In this document: positions 1 through 8,582 of the stretch, piece after piece
Layout: every line of letters starts with the position of its first letter
Numbering within the stretch: the first letter of the stretch is position 1
Position numbers and translations under genes: made by a program
Notes under the pieces: model-generated
Databases searched by the model: none
What the model was told of the DNA's origin: nothing
What the model saw: the letters and a program-made list of their open reading frames with translations, nothing else
NCBI RefSeq assembly: GCF_003610405.1
Contig: NZ_RAQC01000001.1
Coordinates: 1,302,001 to 1,366,000 of the forward strand
Direction of reading: 5' to 3'
DNA: 64,000 nt
Origin: Microbacterium sp. AG238
Lineage (GTDB): Bacteria; Actinomycetota; Actinomycetes; Actinomycetales; Microbacteriaceae

Positions 1-689
1 GGAGCCGAGGTTTCGTCGAGACGCTCTTTGATCCAGACCTCGCCGACATCGGCCGTGTTCCAGCGCGTGAACACGCTGACGCTGTACCCGGATGCCGTCA
101 CCTCGTCGAACCGCTCGAAGAGGTCGTCCCACGTGAGCCCGGCATACGTGTCCTGGCGAACCCGGTACGTGGGTTCGATCGCGAGCGTCAGGCGCACGAC
201 CGGCCCGAGCGCGCCGAGGTGGACGACGCTCCCGGCAAAGTCGTCGTCGCCCGCTGAGACCGTGCGCAGCTCGCCGTCCGGGTCGATGAACTCCAGCGCG
301 CGGACGGCGGTCGCGAGCGAACCGTTGCGATCGCCTGATCCGTGCGTCGACGTCGCCGTCGCGCCCCCGACGGAGATGTGCGGCAGCGACCCCATGTTGT
401 GCAGCGCCCACCCGTGATCGGCGAGGTGCCGAGCGACGACGGCGTACCGCGTGCCGGCCCCCACGGTCACGGTGCGGGCCGCCTCATCGATGACGATGTC
501 GGGATCGATCCCGGTCAGGTCGAGGAGAACGCCGGCAGCGTCGGCCAGGTCGTTGAAGGAATGCCGAGTCCCCAGCGATCTGACGTGGTCGTGAGACGCG
601 ACGAGTCGCTGCGCCTCGGCGATCGTCGTCGGCACGAGCACGCCTTCGGCGGCGAAGGTGTGTGTTCCGGCCCAGTTCCGTTCGGTCAC
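1..689 (-). CDS. Alditol oxidase-like FAD oxidase (3' end outside window)
   Basis: FAD-linked oxidase of the alditol/xylitol oxidase (AldO) family, which oxidises the terminal hydroxyl of polyols with O2, giving aldose and H2O2. About 229 of the usual ~420 residues are visible, all from the FAD (PCMH-type) domain. NWAG at residues 5-8 matches the AldO start. LGTRHSFND at 39-47 matches the AldO motif whose His carries the covalent FAD; here that is His-43. SLPHISVGGATA and STHGSG follow near residues 98-116. The start is GTG at 689-687, only 6 bases after a TAGCGT -10 element, so the mRNA is probably leaderless. The substrate-binding C-terminal half lies beyond base 1. The family assignment is firm; the exact polyol is not. 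Confidence 0.85.
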   Translation of the reverse strand, partial: MTERNWAGTHTFAAEGVLVPTTIAEAQRLVASHDHVRSLGTRHSFNDLADAAGVLLDLTGIDPDIVIDEAARTVTVGAGTRYAVVARHLADHGWALHNMGSLPHISVGGATATSTHGSGDRNGSLATAVRALEFIDPDGELRTVSAGDDDFAGSVVHLGALGPVVRLTLAIEPTYRVRQDTYAGLTWDDLFERFDEVTASGYSVSVFTRWNTADVGEVWIKERLDETSA

Positions 690-701
690 GAGCCCACGCT
701 A
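690..701 (-). promoter_or_regulatory. Leaderless -10 element of the alditol oxidase gene
   Basis: On the minus strand TAGCGT (701-696) is followed by six bases and then the GTG start. This spacing puts the transcription start on the start codon, typical of actinobacterial leaderless genes. No Shine-Dalgarno sequence is seen. No clear -35 was found. Confidence 0.5.
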
Positions 702-780
702 CGCGATGGCCACCGAGAATGTACACAGCTACAACAAAGTCCTCGATGCTGTCATGCGAGATAGTGCAAGAGAAACAAAG

Positions 781-803
781 AAGCCCCCGCAGAGCGGAGG
801 CTT
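781..803 (-). terminator. Terminator downstream of tRNA-Arg
   Basis: An inverted repeat with ten paired positions, one mismatch and an AGA loop is followed on the minus strand by a T-rich tract (bases 780-771). It lies about 25 bases after the tRNA-Arg 3' end and probably ends that transcript. Confidence 0.7.
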
Positions 804-827
804 CTCGTTCACTGTCTCAACACAGTG

Positions 828-900
828 TGCGCCCGAAGGGACTCGAACCCCTAACCTTCTGATCCGTAGTCAGATGCTCTATCCATTGAGCTACGGGCGC
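828..900 (-). tRNA. tRNA-Arg (anticodon ACG)
   Basis: A complete cloverleaf on the minus strand. The acceptor stem GCGCCCG/CGGGCGC pairs 900-894 with 835-829, with discriminator A at 828. The anticodon stem CTGA/TCAG encloses the loop CTACGGA, giving anticodon ACG. The T arm contains GTTCGAGTC. CCA is not encoded. A hairpin terminator follows. Confidence 0.95.
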
Positions 901-976
901 ATGGCCTGGAATGTCTCCCGGGCCGTCGTCAAGCATAGCCCGCTCTCGCACAAAGAGCGAATCGAGCGCGGAACGG

Positions 977-1594
977 CTAGTCGATCACCGGCGTGGCCGC
1001 GGAATCGAGGGCTTCGTCGCGCTCGACAACCTGCCGTTGCGCGTTGCGACGCTGCGACCGCAAGCGCGGAAGATCGACCATCCGTAGAGCTTGCATGCGC
1101 GCCGTGCGCATGCGCTCGTAGTCGGGTTCGAGATCCGGCCGCGCCGCCTCGATGCGAAGCGTCCGGTCGATGTTGCCGGCGACCTCCGACCACGCGGCCT
1201 CGCGCGCGTCGGCGATCAGTTTGCGCAGCTCACCCTCATCGGCGGCGCGTTCACGCAGCTCCTTGGCGATGCGCAGCGACTGCTTGCGCCGCCGTCGCAG
1301 GTTCGACACATCGCGGCTGCGGTAATCGTGGGTGCCGCTCGAGTCGCTGTAGCGGCCGCTCGCCGCCTTACGTTCTCGGTGAGTGCGCTCGGCGTCGGCC
1401 TCGGCTTCCTCCGCGAGCGAGATCAGCGCATCGCGGGCGTCGTCGAGAAAGCGATCGGGCTCGAAATCGCGCCCATCGGCGAGGATGTCGACGAGGATGG
1501 CGTTCTTGAGCGCCAGGCGGGTCGCCGCGGAGGCGATGTACAGCCCTTCGGCGACGATCTCCGAGCTCTTGGTACGCGCTTGACGGGTGGCCAA
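977..1594 (-). CDS. Conserved charged protein of unknown function
   Basis: A 205-residue, strongly charged, probably alpha-helical protein with many Arg, Glu and Ala residues and no signal peptide or membrane segment. The N-terminal half has a hydrophobic patch (LYIASAATRLALKNAI near residue 18). An arginine-rich stretch, SNLRRRRKQSLRI, lies near residue 97. I do not recognise the family. The start is TTG at 1594-1592, chosen because a strong GAGGAGGGG ribosome site lies just upstream. It stands alone between the tRNA-Arg gene and a YdeI-like gene on the same strand. The length, codon use and ribosome site make it a real gene. Confidence 0.7.
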   Translation of the reverse strand: MATRQARTKSSEIVAEGLYIASAATRLALKNAILVDILADGRDFEPDRFLDDARDALISLAEEAEADAERTHRERKAASGRYSDSSGTHDYRSRDVSNLRRRRKQSLRIAKELRERAADEGELRKLIADAREAAWSEVAGNIDRTLRIEAARPDLEPDYERMRTARMQALRMVDLPRLRSQRRNAQRQVVERDEALDSAATPVID

Positions 1595-1638
1595 CGCTGC
1601 CCCTCCTCACCTCACCCCAATCCTATGGGGCGCAGGTG

Positions 1639-2076
1639 TCAGCCGAGCTTGGCGATGATCGCCGCGATCCGCCTCGCGCGGGTCTCCGGCGTCTTCGCCG
1701 ACTCGACGTTGACGACGTGCGCCTTGCGCGCGCTCGGCGCCAGACGGTCGAACGCCGCGGTCGCCCCCGCTTCGGTCAGCGCGGCGAGCAGATCGTCCGG
1801 CGTCTCGACCTCTCGAGGCGCCTCATCCAGCTCGATGTCGACGACGATGGCATCCCCGCCCGCGAGGCCACTTTCGCGCCGCCGCTCGGCGGAGAACGGC
1901 ACCAGCGCGAGCCCGCGCATCGAACCCACCGTACTGCGGAAGGAGAAGCCGTTGACGGTGACGGAGACGGCGGGACGACGCCCACCGCCCAGGGCATCCA
2001 GCACCGAGAAGGGCACCTCGATGCCGGTGTTGTTCCCGAACTGGGACAGCGTCGTCTCGAATCGCACGATTCTCAC
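1639..2076 (-). CDS. DUF1905 / YdeI (OmdA)-like protein
   Basis: A small cytosolic two-domain protein. Residues ~1-85 form a DUF1905 beta-barrel domain (RFETTLSQFGNNTGIEVP, then VSVTVNGFSFRSTV). Residues ~100-145 form a YdeI/OmdA-type helical tail (AAFDRLAPSARKAHV, ending ARRIAAIIAKLG). Proteins of this group are linked to bacteriocin protection or general stress, but the molecular role is not established. The start is uncertain: in-frame GTG codons lie at 2100, 2076 and 2067. The domain begins close to RIVRF, which favours 2076 or 2067. It appears to be monocistronic. Confidence 0.75.
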   Translation of the reverse strand: MRIVRFETTLSQFGNNTGIEVPFSVLDALGGGRRPAVSVTVNGFSFRSTVGSMRGLALVPFSAERRRESGLAGGDAIVVDIELDEAPREVETPDDLLAALTEAGATAAFDRLAPSARKAHVVNVESAKTPETRARRIAAIIAKLG

Positions 2077-2285
2077 TACCACCGCCCATGAAGGCAGCAC
2101 AAGGCCTGTGAGCCGTGAAGTCGCTGACCGTAGCCTCGCGTCACGGCCTGGGCATTACTCCCCATCGATATCGACGACCACACAAGATCGGACGCCCCGG
2201 GCCCACCCAGAGGCAAACCGATCTGCCACTGTCACCGAACAACCGCAGCACCGCGACATCCGTCGCCCAATGGGAGGGAACCCTC

Positions 2286-2699
2286 ATGCGTACATCACCG
2301 AACCGCCTCGTGGCGATCATCTTCGGCGCCGTCTACATCCTCGTCGGCCTCCTCGGCTTCACCGTGACCGCGGGCGTCGACTTCATCGCCACCGAGGGTG
2401 GCCTGCTGCTCGGCATCTTCGAGGTCAACCCGCTGCACAACATCGCGCACCTCCTGATCGGCGCCGCGCTGCTCATCGGCGGCCTCTCCGGCGTCCGCGC
2501 TGCGAAGGGCGTGAACACGACGGTCGGTGCCGCCTACCTGCTTCTCGGCATCGTGGGCTTCTTCATCCAGGACAGCGCCGCCAACGTGCTCGCCCTGAAC
2601 ACCGCCGACCACTTCCTCCACCTCGCCAGCGCCCTCGTGCTGCTGGGTGTCGGCCTCGGCACCGACCGCGCCACCGCCCCGCGCACGGCCGCGATCTGA
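2286..2699 (+). CDS. DUF4383 membrane protein
   Basis: A 137-residue inner-membrane protein with four predicted transmembrane helices: about residues 8-30, 45-65, 75-95 and 105-125. It matches the DUF4383 family of actinobacteria, whose function is unknown. NPLHNIAHLLIGAALL, NTTVGAAYLLLGIVGF and TADHFLHLASALVLL are typical family segments. The ATG at 2286 follows a good GGGAGGGA ribosome site. The stop overlaps the next start as ATGA, so the two membrane proteins are translationally coupled. The 185 bases upstream hold no other recognisable element. Confidence 0.85.
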   Translation: MRTSPNRLVAIIFGAVYILVGLLGFTVTAGVDFIATEGGLLLGIFEVNPLHNIAHLLIGAALLIGGLSGVRAAKGVNTTVGAAYLLLGIVGFFIQDSAANVLALNTADHFLHLASALVLLGVGLGTDRATAPRTAAI

Positions 2700-3244
2700 T
2701 GAACGCCGCCGCGCTCACCCGCTCCTGGCCCACGCTCGCCGCGTGGGGGGCTGGCCTGCTCCAGCTCGGCGTGGGCGCGGGCATGATCACCCAGGGCACC
2801 GGAGCCGCCGACCGCGGCGTCGGTGCCCTGGCGGTCGCGGTCGGGGCGGCCGCCCTGGGTTGGGGCGTCGCCGCCCTGACGCGCGGCCGCCTCGTCGCTC
2901 CCCGCGTCGCGATGGCCATCGCCGTCGTCGGCACGGTGATGTCGGGGCTTGCTCTTGCGGCGGACCCGATGCGCATCAGCGTGCACGCCGTCGGCGTGAC
3001 CGCCCTTCTCCACGTCGCGTACGGCGTAGCGGCGGCGGCCGTCGTACGGCGGGCGCGCTCAGCGTCAGCCGACACCTCTCCCGCCGACGCCCGAGTCGCA
3101 CCACGGACGAGCGTCATCGGACTCGTCGCGGGCTGCGTCATCGTCGCCGGACTCGTCACACCGGCACTGGGCGCGACGGAGGCCGGCCGCGCTGCGCCGA
3201 GCCACTCCGACCACCCGCTCTTCTCCACCGAGCACAGTCACTGA
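2699..3244 (+). CDS. Hypothetical membrane protein coupled to the DUF4383 gene
   Basis: A 181-residue protein with about five hydrophobic helices. The first four (residues ~10-30, 40-60, 66-85 and 95-115) are followed by a hydrophilic loop and a last helix (SVIGLVAGCVIVAGLV near 140). The C-terminus carries four histidines in the last dozen residues and could be metal-sensitive, though this is only suggestive. I do not recognise the family. Its start overlaps the stop of the DUF4383 gene by 4 bases, so the two products are probably made together and may interact in the membrane. Confidence 0.75.
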   Translation: MNAAALTRSWPTLAAWGAGLLQLGVGAGMITQGTGAADRGVGALAVAVGAAALGWGVAALTRGRLVAPRVAMAIAVVGTVMSGLALAADPMRISVHAVGVTALLHVAYGVAAAAVVRRARSASADTSPADARVAPRTSVIGLVAGCVIVAGLVTPALGATEAGRAAPSHSDHPLFSTEHSH

Positions 3245-3274
3245 GACCTGGCGCTCGGCGACCCAGCCGCGGGA

Positions 3275-4210
3275 TCAGATCGCGCTGATGCGCCAGGAAG
3301 CCTCGACCGTCTCGGCGGGAGCGATGAAGATGAGTCCCGCGTCGTAGTCGTAGCGTGCGGCGTTGAACGCATCCGGCGCGCACGTCATCGGCTCGACCGC
3401 GAGACCCGCACGGTGCCCCGGCTGCGCCGGTCCCCCGGGAAGGTCGGCGGTGTGCACCTGCACCCAGGGACACGCGGAATCCCACGAGATCGCGACGCCG
3501 GTGCCCGACGGATCGGTCACCCGCACGGTTGCCACGCTGTCATCGGTACGCGAGAGCCCCGTGAACGCATGGTCGATCTCGACGGCGCCCAGCGCCCGCG
3601 GCTCTCGGAAGTCGAACTCGGCGATATCCGAGACATCGGCCAGCGCGACCGGCGACAACCGATCGGGCGTCACCTCGAGCACGCGTGCGGCGGGAAGCTC
3701 GAGCGTCCACTCGTCGAGCGGCGACGACCCGGCGACGAGATAGGGATGCGGCCCCGTGCCGAAAGGCGCGGCATCCGTACTCTCGTTCGTCGCGCGCACC
3801 GTCTGCGTCAATCCGTCGGCGCCGAGCCGGTAGGTCGTCTCTACGCGCACCGTCCACGGGTAGGCCGTCTGCGCGACGATCGTGGCGCCGAGCGTCACGT
3901 GATCGGCGGCGACGACCACGGGCTCGAAGTCGAGCCAGGCCACCAGGCCGTGCAGCGCATGGTGCCGCTCGGGTTCGGTCAGGGCGAGGCGGTAGCGCGT
4001 GCCGTCCACCTCGTACTGGCCGTCGACGACCCGGTTCGGCCACGGCGCGAGCGTCGCGCCGCGGTAACCCGGACGCACCTCGTCCTCGCCGTAGGGCACG
4101 ACGAGGTCGCGTCCGGCGACCTGGAAGGAGCGCAGCGACGCTCCCACGCTCGCCACGATCGCCTCGGCGTCGCCGAATCGCAACACGAACGACGTTCCGG
4201 ATGCCGCCAC
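3275..4210 (-). CDS. galM: Aldose 1-epimerase (mutarotase)
   Basis: Interconverts alpha and beta anomers of aldoses, here presumably L-arabinose. About 311 residues, usual for the family. The beta-sandwich signatures are present: APWPNRV near 70, HALHGLVAW near 90 (binding His), GTGPHPYL near 170 (catalytic His) and AVEPMTCAPDAFN near 280 (catalytic Glu). It is the last gene of the arabinose operon. Two starts are possible. GTG 4246-4244 overlaps the araA stop as GTGA. GTG 4210-4208 has a GAGAGGGG ribosome site and gives the usual N-terminal length. I chose the second. Function is well supported; sugar preference is inferred from context. Confidence 0.9.
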   Translation of the reverse strand: MAASGTSFVLRFGDAEAIVASVGASLRSFQVAGRDLVVPYGEDEVRPGYRGATLAPWPNRVVDGQYEVDGTRYRLALTEPERHHALHGLVAWLDFEPVVVAADHVTLGATIVAQTAYPWTVRVETTYRLGADGLTQTVRATNESTDAAPFGTGPHPYLVAGSSPLDEWTLELPAARVLEVTPDRLSPVALADVSDIAEFDFREPRALGAVEIDHAFTGLSRTDDSVATVRVTDPSGTGVAISWDSACPWVQVHTADLPGGPAQPGHRAGLAVEPMTCAPDAFNAARYDYDAGLIFIAPAETVEASWRISAI

Positions 4211-4242
4211 GGGCGTCCCCTCTCGATTCTGGTTCTCAGAGC

Positions 4243-5745
4243 TCACAGTCCGCGGGCCAGGCGGTAGTAGGCCTGGTTCCAGCGGAGCTCCTTCTGGAAT
4301 CCTCGCACCGTCGTGTCGTCGTCGATGACCACGAGCTCCGTCCCGGCGATCTCGGCGAAGTCGCGGAACACCTCGATGCCGACCGCCGTCGTCATGACCG
4401 TGTGGTGGGCGGCACCGGCTGCGAGCCAGCACGCGGCGGACGTGGCGAAGTCGGGCGCCGGCTTCCAGATCGCGCGTCCTACGGGCAGCTTCGGCAGGTC
4501 GGGAGCCTCGACGTTCTCGACGACGTTCGCCGTCAGACGGAACCGGTCGCGCATGTCGCTCATCGCCACGACGAGCGCGGGACCCGGGTCGGCGGTGAAG
4601 ACGAGGCGCACCGGGTCGTCCTTGCCGCCGATGCCCAGCGGGTGGATCTCCAGACGGGGCTTCGCGGTCGTCAGCGACGGCGACACCTCGAGCATGTGCG
4701 CCCCGAGGATGCGCTCAGAACCGGGAACGAGGTCGTAGGTGTAGTCCTCCATGAGGCTCGCCCCACCGGGCAGACCCGAACCCATGACATTGGCGACGCG
4801 CACGAGGATCGCGGTCTTCCAGTCGCCCTCGGCGCCGAAGCCGTACCCCTCGGCCATGAGGCGCTGGACGGCGAGGCCGGGCAGCTGCTTCAGGTCGCCG
4901 AGATCTTCGAACGATGTGGTGAACGCCCCGAAGCCGCCGCTCTCTAGGAACGAGCGCAGCCCGATCTCGATCGCCGCGCCGTCGCGCAGCGACTGGTGCC
5001 GCTCGGCTCCCGGGAGCAGTTCGTCGGCGACGTCGTACTGCGCGAGATAGACCTCGACCAGCGCATCGACGTCGGCGTCGGATGCCGCGGCCACGGCCTC
5101 CGCCAGCTCGTTCACGCCCCACGTGTTGACCTGCACGCCGAACTGCAGCTCGGCCTCGGTCTTGTCACCCTCGGTCACCGCGACGTAGCGCATGTTGTCG
5201 CCGAAGCGCGCGAGCTTGAGCGTGCGGGCGGCCTGCCAACCGGCCGCGGCCCGCTGCCAGTCCTCGATCTGGCGGGTGACCTCGGGGTTGGAGACGTGCC
5301 CGACGACGGTCTTGCGCGAGACGCCGAGACGCGTCTGGATGTAGCCGAACTCGCGGTCGCCGTGGGCGGCCTGGTTGAGGTTCATGAAGTCGAAGTCGAT
5401 GTCGGCCCACGGCAGCTCGACGTTGGCCTGCGTGTGCAGGTGCAGCAGCGGCTTGCGCAGGGCGTCGAGACCCGTGATCCACATCTTGGCCGGGCTGAAC
5501 GTGTGCATCCACGCGATGACGCCGATCACCGAGTCGTCGGCGTTCGAGTCGAGCGCGAGCCGGCGGATCGACTCGGAGTCCTTCAGGACGGGCTTCCACT
5601 CGACACGCACCGGCAGCCCGGCGAGGCCGGCGACGACCTGCTGCGACTGCTCGGCGACCTGGCGGAGGGTCTCCTCGCCGTAGAGGTTCTGACTGCCCGT
5701 CACGAACCAGACGGTGTACTGCTCGAGAGAGGTGGAGAGGGTCAT
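4243..5745 (-). CDS. araA: L-arabinose isomerase
   Basis: Converts L-arabinose to L-ribulose in the cytosol, a Mn-dependent first step of arabinose use. 500 residues, full family length. The N-terminal motif [14 protein letters not shown] is diagnostic. Metal and catalytic residues are intact: Glu in TTSFEDL (~307), Glu in [15 protein letters not shown] (~333), His in ILGAHMLEV (~350) and His in AAHHTVMTT (~450). The ATG at 5745 follows a GGAAGAAG ribosome site. It lies between a FGGY kinase gene (28-base gap) and galM. No L-ribulose-5-phosphate 4-epimerase gene (araD) is in this operon, so the pathway must be completed from elsewhere. Confidence 0.98.
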   Translation of the reverse strand: MTLSTSLEQYTVWFVTGSQNLYGEETLRQVAEQSQQVVAGLAGLPVRVEWKPVLKDSESIRRLALDSNADDSVIGVIAWMHTFSPAKMWITGLDALRKPLLHLHTQANVELPWADIDFDFMNLNQAAHGDREFGYIQTRLGVSRKTVVGHVSNPEVTRQIEDWQRAAAGWQAARTLKLARFGDNMRYVAVTEGDKTEAELQFGVQVNTWGVNELAEAVAAASDADVDALVEVYLAQYDVADELLPGAERHQSLRDGAAIEIGLRSFLESGGFGAFTTSFEDLGDLKQLPGLAVQRLMAEGYGFGAEGDWKTAILVRVANVMGSGLPGGASLMEDYTYDLVPGSERILGAHMLEVSPSLTTAKPRLEIHPLGIGGKDDPVRLVFTADPGPALVVAMSDMRDRFRLTANVVENVEAPDLPKLPVGRAIWKPAPDFATSAACWLAAGAAHHTVMTTAVGIEVFRDFAEIAGTELVVIDDDTTVRGFQKELRWNQAYYRLARGL

Positions 5746-5773
5746 TGTTCTTCTTCCGGTGGTGTCGGACGGG

Positions 5774-7387
5774 TCAGGAGAGGGCGGCGACGGCGGCACG
5801 CTCGACGGCGAGCCCCGCGTCGTAACGATCGAGGTAGGCGGCGAAGCCGGCGGCATCCGCCTCGTCGGGCTCGGCGACGTCGATCGACGCAGCCGCGAAG
5901 ACGCGCTCGCGGAGGTAATCGTCGAGATCGAGCCCGTCGCCGTGGACGAGATAATCGGCGAGGACGGCGATGCCCCACGCGCCTCCCTCGGAGGCGGTGT
6001 CGCCGACAGCCACCGGGGCACCGAGAGCGGCGGCGAGGAACCGCTGGGCGACGCCGGCGGTGCGGAACATGCCACCGTGGGCGAACATCCGGTCGAGCTG
6101 CACACCCTCGCGGTCGAGCACCCGCATACCGAGCGCGAGGGTGCCGAAGACGCCGTACAGCTGCGCGCGGATCGCGTTCGCGAGCGTGAAGCGGCTGTCG
6201 GGGGTGCGGACGAAGAGCGGACGCCCCTCGTCGGTACCGGCGATGGGTTCGCCCGCGAGGTGGTTGTAGGCGATCAGGCCGCCCGCGTCCGGCTCGCCCG
6301 AGAGGGCCTCGCGGAACAGGATGTCGTAGACGCCGTCCGCACCGAGCTCCGAACCCGACGCTGCGGCGAACCGCTCGAACATCCCGACCCACGCCGCGAG
6401 CTCGCTCGCTCCGTTGTTGCAGTGGACCATCGCGACGAGATCGCCCGCGGGCGTCGTGACGACGTCGATCTCATGGTGAGTGCTCTGCAGCGGCCGCTCG
6501 AGGACGACCATGGCGAAGATGCTCGTGCCGGCGCTGACGTTGCCCGTGCGCGGCGCGACCGCAGCGGTGGCGACCATGCCGGTCCCGGCGTCGCCCTCGG
6601 GAGGGCAGAACGGGATGCCGGGGTGCAGCGCCCCCGACGGGTCGAGCAGTGCGGCGCCGGCGTCGGTGAGCGCACCGGCGGCCTGCCCGGCGACACGGAT
6701 CTCCGGCAGCAACGAGCGAACGCCGGCGGGAAGACGGCCCGCCAAGTGGGCGTCGAAGAGGTCGACGCGGCGCTGGTCGTAGTCGCGCGTGGCCGGATCG
6801 ATGGGGAACATCCCCGACGCGTCACCGACGCCGAGCACCTTCTCGCCGGTCAGTCGCGCGTGCACGTAGCCGGCGAGGGTGGTCACGTGACGGATGTCGT
6901 CGACGTGCGCCTCGCCGTCGAGCACCGCCTGGTGCAGGTGGGCGATCGACCAGCGGAGCGGGATGTTGATGCCGAGCAGCTCGGTGAGCTCGGCGGCGGC
7001 CGGGCCGGTGCTGGTGTTGCGCCAGGTGCGGAAGGGCACCAGCAGCTCGTCGTCAGCGTCGAAGGCGAGGTAGCCGTGCATCATCGCCGAGACCCCGATC
7101 GCCCCGAGAGTCTCGGGCACGACGCCGTACGCGGACTCGACCGCGGCCGTCAGGTCGGCGTAGGCGGCTTGGAGACCTGACCACACGTCGTCGAGGGCGT
7201 AGGTCCAGCGACGCTCTTCGAACCGGTTCTCCCACGCGTGCGATCCGGTCGCGAGGACGTGTGCCGGATCCGGGCCGATGAGGCACGCCTTGATGCGCGT
7301 CGAGCCGAACTCGATGCCCAGGCTGGTGCGACCGGCGAGGATGTCGTCGCGATCGGCGGATCGATCGCGCGTGGCGGTGTGGGTCAC
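5774..7387 (-). CDS. araB: FGGY carbohydrate kinase, probable L-ribulokinase
   Basis: ATP-dependent sugar kinase of the FGGY family, ~537 residues. The phosphate-1 motif [10 protein letters not shown] lies near residue 28, the middle FGGY-type segment [10 protein letters not shown] near 290, and the ATP-site motif [20 protein letters not shown] near 445. By sequence it sits in the divergent xylulokinase-like FGGY subgroup; its place directly upstream of araA makes L-ribulose the likely substrate. A first ATG exists at 7399, but the GGAGG inside those codons places the likely start at GTG 7387-7385. The promoter region has a LacI-type palindrome overlapping the -10. Enzyme class is certain; substrate is inferred. 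Confidence 0.88.
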   Translation of the reverse strand: MTHTATRDRSADRDDILAGRTSLGIEFGSTRIKACLIGPDPAHVLATGSHAWENRFEERRWTYALDDVWSGLQAAYADLTAAVESAYGVVPETLGAIGVSAMMHGYLAFDADDELLVPFRTWRNTSTGPAAAELTELLGINIPLRWSIAHLHQAVLDGEAHVDDIRHVTTLAGYVHARLTGEKVLGVGDASGMFPIDPATRDYDQRRVDLFDAHLAGRLPAGVRSLLPEIRVAGQAAGALTDAGAALLDPSGALHPGIPFCPPEGDAGTGMVATAAVAPRTGNVSAGTSIFAMVVLERPLQSTHHEIDVVTTPAGDLVAMVHCNNGASELAAWVGMFERFAAASGSELGADGVYDILFREALSGEPDAGGLIAYNHLAGEPIAGTDEGRPLFVRTPDSRFTLANAIRAQLYGVFGTLALGMRVLDREGVQLDRMFAHGGMFRTAGVAQRFLAAALGAPVAVGDTASEGGAWGIAVLADYLVHGDGLDLDDYLRERVFAAASIDVAEPDEADAAGFAAYLDRYDAGLAVERAAVAALS

Positions 7388-7420
7388 GGATGCCTCCATT
7401 GGTCGTGCCGCGGTGGGATC

Positions 7421-7449
7421 ATGTTACCGGTAACACCTGCTTCGTGCGA
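7421..7449 (-). promoter_or_regulatory. Arabinose operon promoter with LacI-type operator
   Basis: A perfect 14-base palindrome, TGTTACCGGTAACA, lies at 7422-7435 with the central CG typical of LacI-family operators. On the minus strand a candidate -10 TAACAT (7426-7421) overlaps one arm, and a candidate -35 TCGCAC (7449-7444) lies 17 bases upstream. A repressor bound here would block the promoter of araB-araA-galM. The LacI-family gene immediately upstream is the obvious binder. Confidence 0.75.
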
Positions 7450-7474
7450 GCGTCGAAGACCTGGTCACCCGGCC

Positions 7475-8491
7475 TCATACCCCGCGAGTCGATTCGCGCA
7501 CGACGAGTCGAGGCGGAGTGGGCTCGGCGGGCGAGACATCGCCCAGCAGGATACGGACGCATCTCCACGCCTCCCCCGCGATGTCGAGCCGCACCGTGGT
7601 CAGGGCCGGCCGGTAGAACGCAGCGTCGGGATGGTCGTCGAAACCCACCACGCTGACGTCCGCGGGCACATCCAGCCCGAGGCGAGCCAGCCCGGAGATC
7701 AAGCCGAGCGCCATCTGGTCATTCGCGACGACGACCGCGGTCGGCCCTGCCGCGGCGCCGATCGCGCCCGCGATCTCGGGAGCCAGGGCAGCGCCCGAGC
7801 CGGCGGACCAGTCGCCGCGCCACCGGCCCGCGATCTGCAGTCCCCGGCGCGCGAGGGCAGACTCCGCGCCGGTGTCGCGGGCGACGGCCTCGAGCCAGGC
7901 AGCCGGGCCCGACAGGTGGGCGATGCGGCGGTGCCCGGCATCCAGCAGGTGGTCGACGGCCAGCGCCGCTCCCTCGGCGCCGCGATCGCCCCCGCTCGCG
8001 CGCTCCCCCGCTGCATCCACCCGCGCATGCAGGGGCACGACGGGAACTCCGAGGGAAGCCGCAGCGAGGACCGCGAGGGCGGCGGTATGCGGAGCCACGA
8101 CGACGATGCCGTCCACGCCCTGGGCGAGCAGATGATCGGCGGCAGCGGAGACGCTGCCCGCGTCGGAGCCGTCGGCGTAAGCCGTGGCAATCCACCGGCC
8201 TGCTGAGCGCGCCGCACGCTCGAGGGCGCCGATGCCCGCCGCGGGGCCGTACAGGTCGGTGTCGGAGGCGATCACCCCGATCGTCCGCGTCGTCGCGGTG
8301 CCGAGGGCACGGGCTGCGTTGTTGACGCGGTAGCCCAGCTCGGACATCGCCGTGATCACGCGCTCGCGCGTCTCGGGCCGGATGTGGGGGTGGTCGTTGA
8401 TGACACGCGAGACCGTCTGCGTCGACACGCCCGCAGCGGCCGCGACATCCCGCACACCCACTCGCGCCCGCCCGGGCATCGCTTCGCTCAC
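7475..8491 (-). CDS. LacI-family regulator of the arabinose operon
   Basis: A 338-residue LacI/GalR transcription factor. The N-terminal helix-turn-helix and hinge occupy residues ~10-60 (VRDVAAAAGVSTQTVSRVIN). A periplasmic-binding-protein-like sensor domain follows, with VSVVGFDDHPDA near 290. It is encoded upstream of araB on the same strand; the 87-base gap to the chosen araB start holds a matching palindrome, so it probably represses araBA-galM and is relieved by L-arabinose or a derivative. The start is GTG at 8491: TAGCCT (8503-8498) lies exactly 6 bases before it, indicating a leaderless message. An internal ATG at 8479 is the alternative. Confidence 0.9.
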   Translation of the reverse strand: MSEAMPGRARVGVRDVAAAAGVSTQTVSRVINDHPHIRPETRERVITAMSELGYRVNNAARALGTATTRTIGVIASDTDLYGPAAGIGALERAARSAGRWIATAYADGSDAGSVSAAADHLLAQGVDGIVVVAPHTAALAVLAAASLGVPVVPLHARVDAAGERASGGDRGAEGAALAVDHLLDAGHRRIAHLSGPAAWLEAVARDTGAESALARRGLQIAGRWRGDWSAGSGAALAPEIAGAIGAAAGPTAVVVANDQMALGLISGLARLGLDVPADVSVVGFDDHPDAAFYRPALTTVRLDIAGEAWRCVRILLGDVSPAEPTPPRLVVRESTRGV

Positions 8492-8503
8492 TGCGCCAGG
8501 CTA
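8492..8503 (-). promoter_or_regulatory. Leaderless -10 of the LacI-family gene
   Basis: TAGCCT on the minus strand (8503-8498) is followed by six bases and GTG. This geometry supports GTG 8491 as both transcription start and translation start. Confidence 0.45.
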
Positions 8504-8582
8504 GCGGGCACGCCGAAGGGCGGCACCGGCCGAAGCCGCGTGCCGCCCCTCGAGATCTCTCGGTCGGATCCGGTCCTGAGGA

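Noticed and set aside
2101..2285. Promoter or riboswitch upstream of the DUF4383 gene
   Set aside because: No convincing -10, conserved riboswitch core or stable hairpin with a T run was found in the 185 bases.
1091..3244. 717-residue plus-strand frame reaching across four genes
   Set aside because: Only its last 182 codons (from 2699) are coding; the rest is antisense or intergenic sequence that happens to lack stops.
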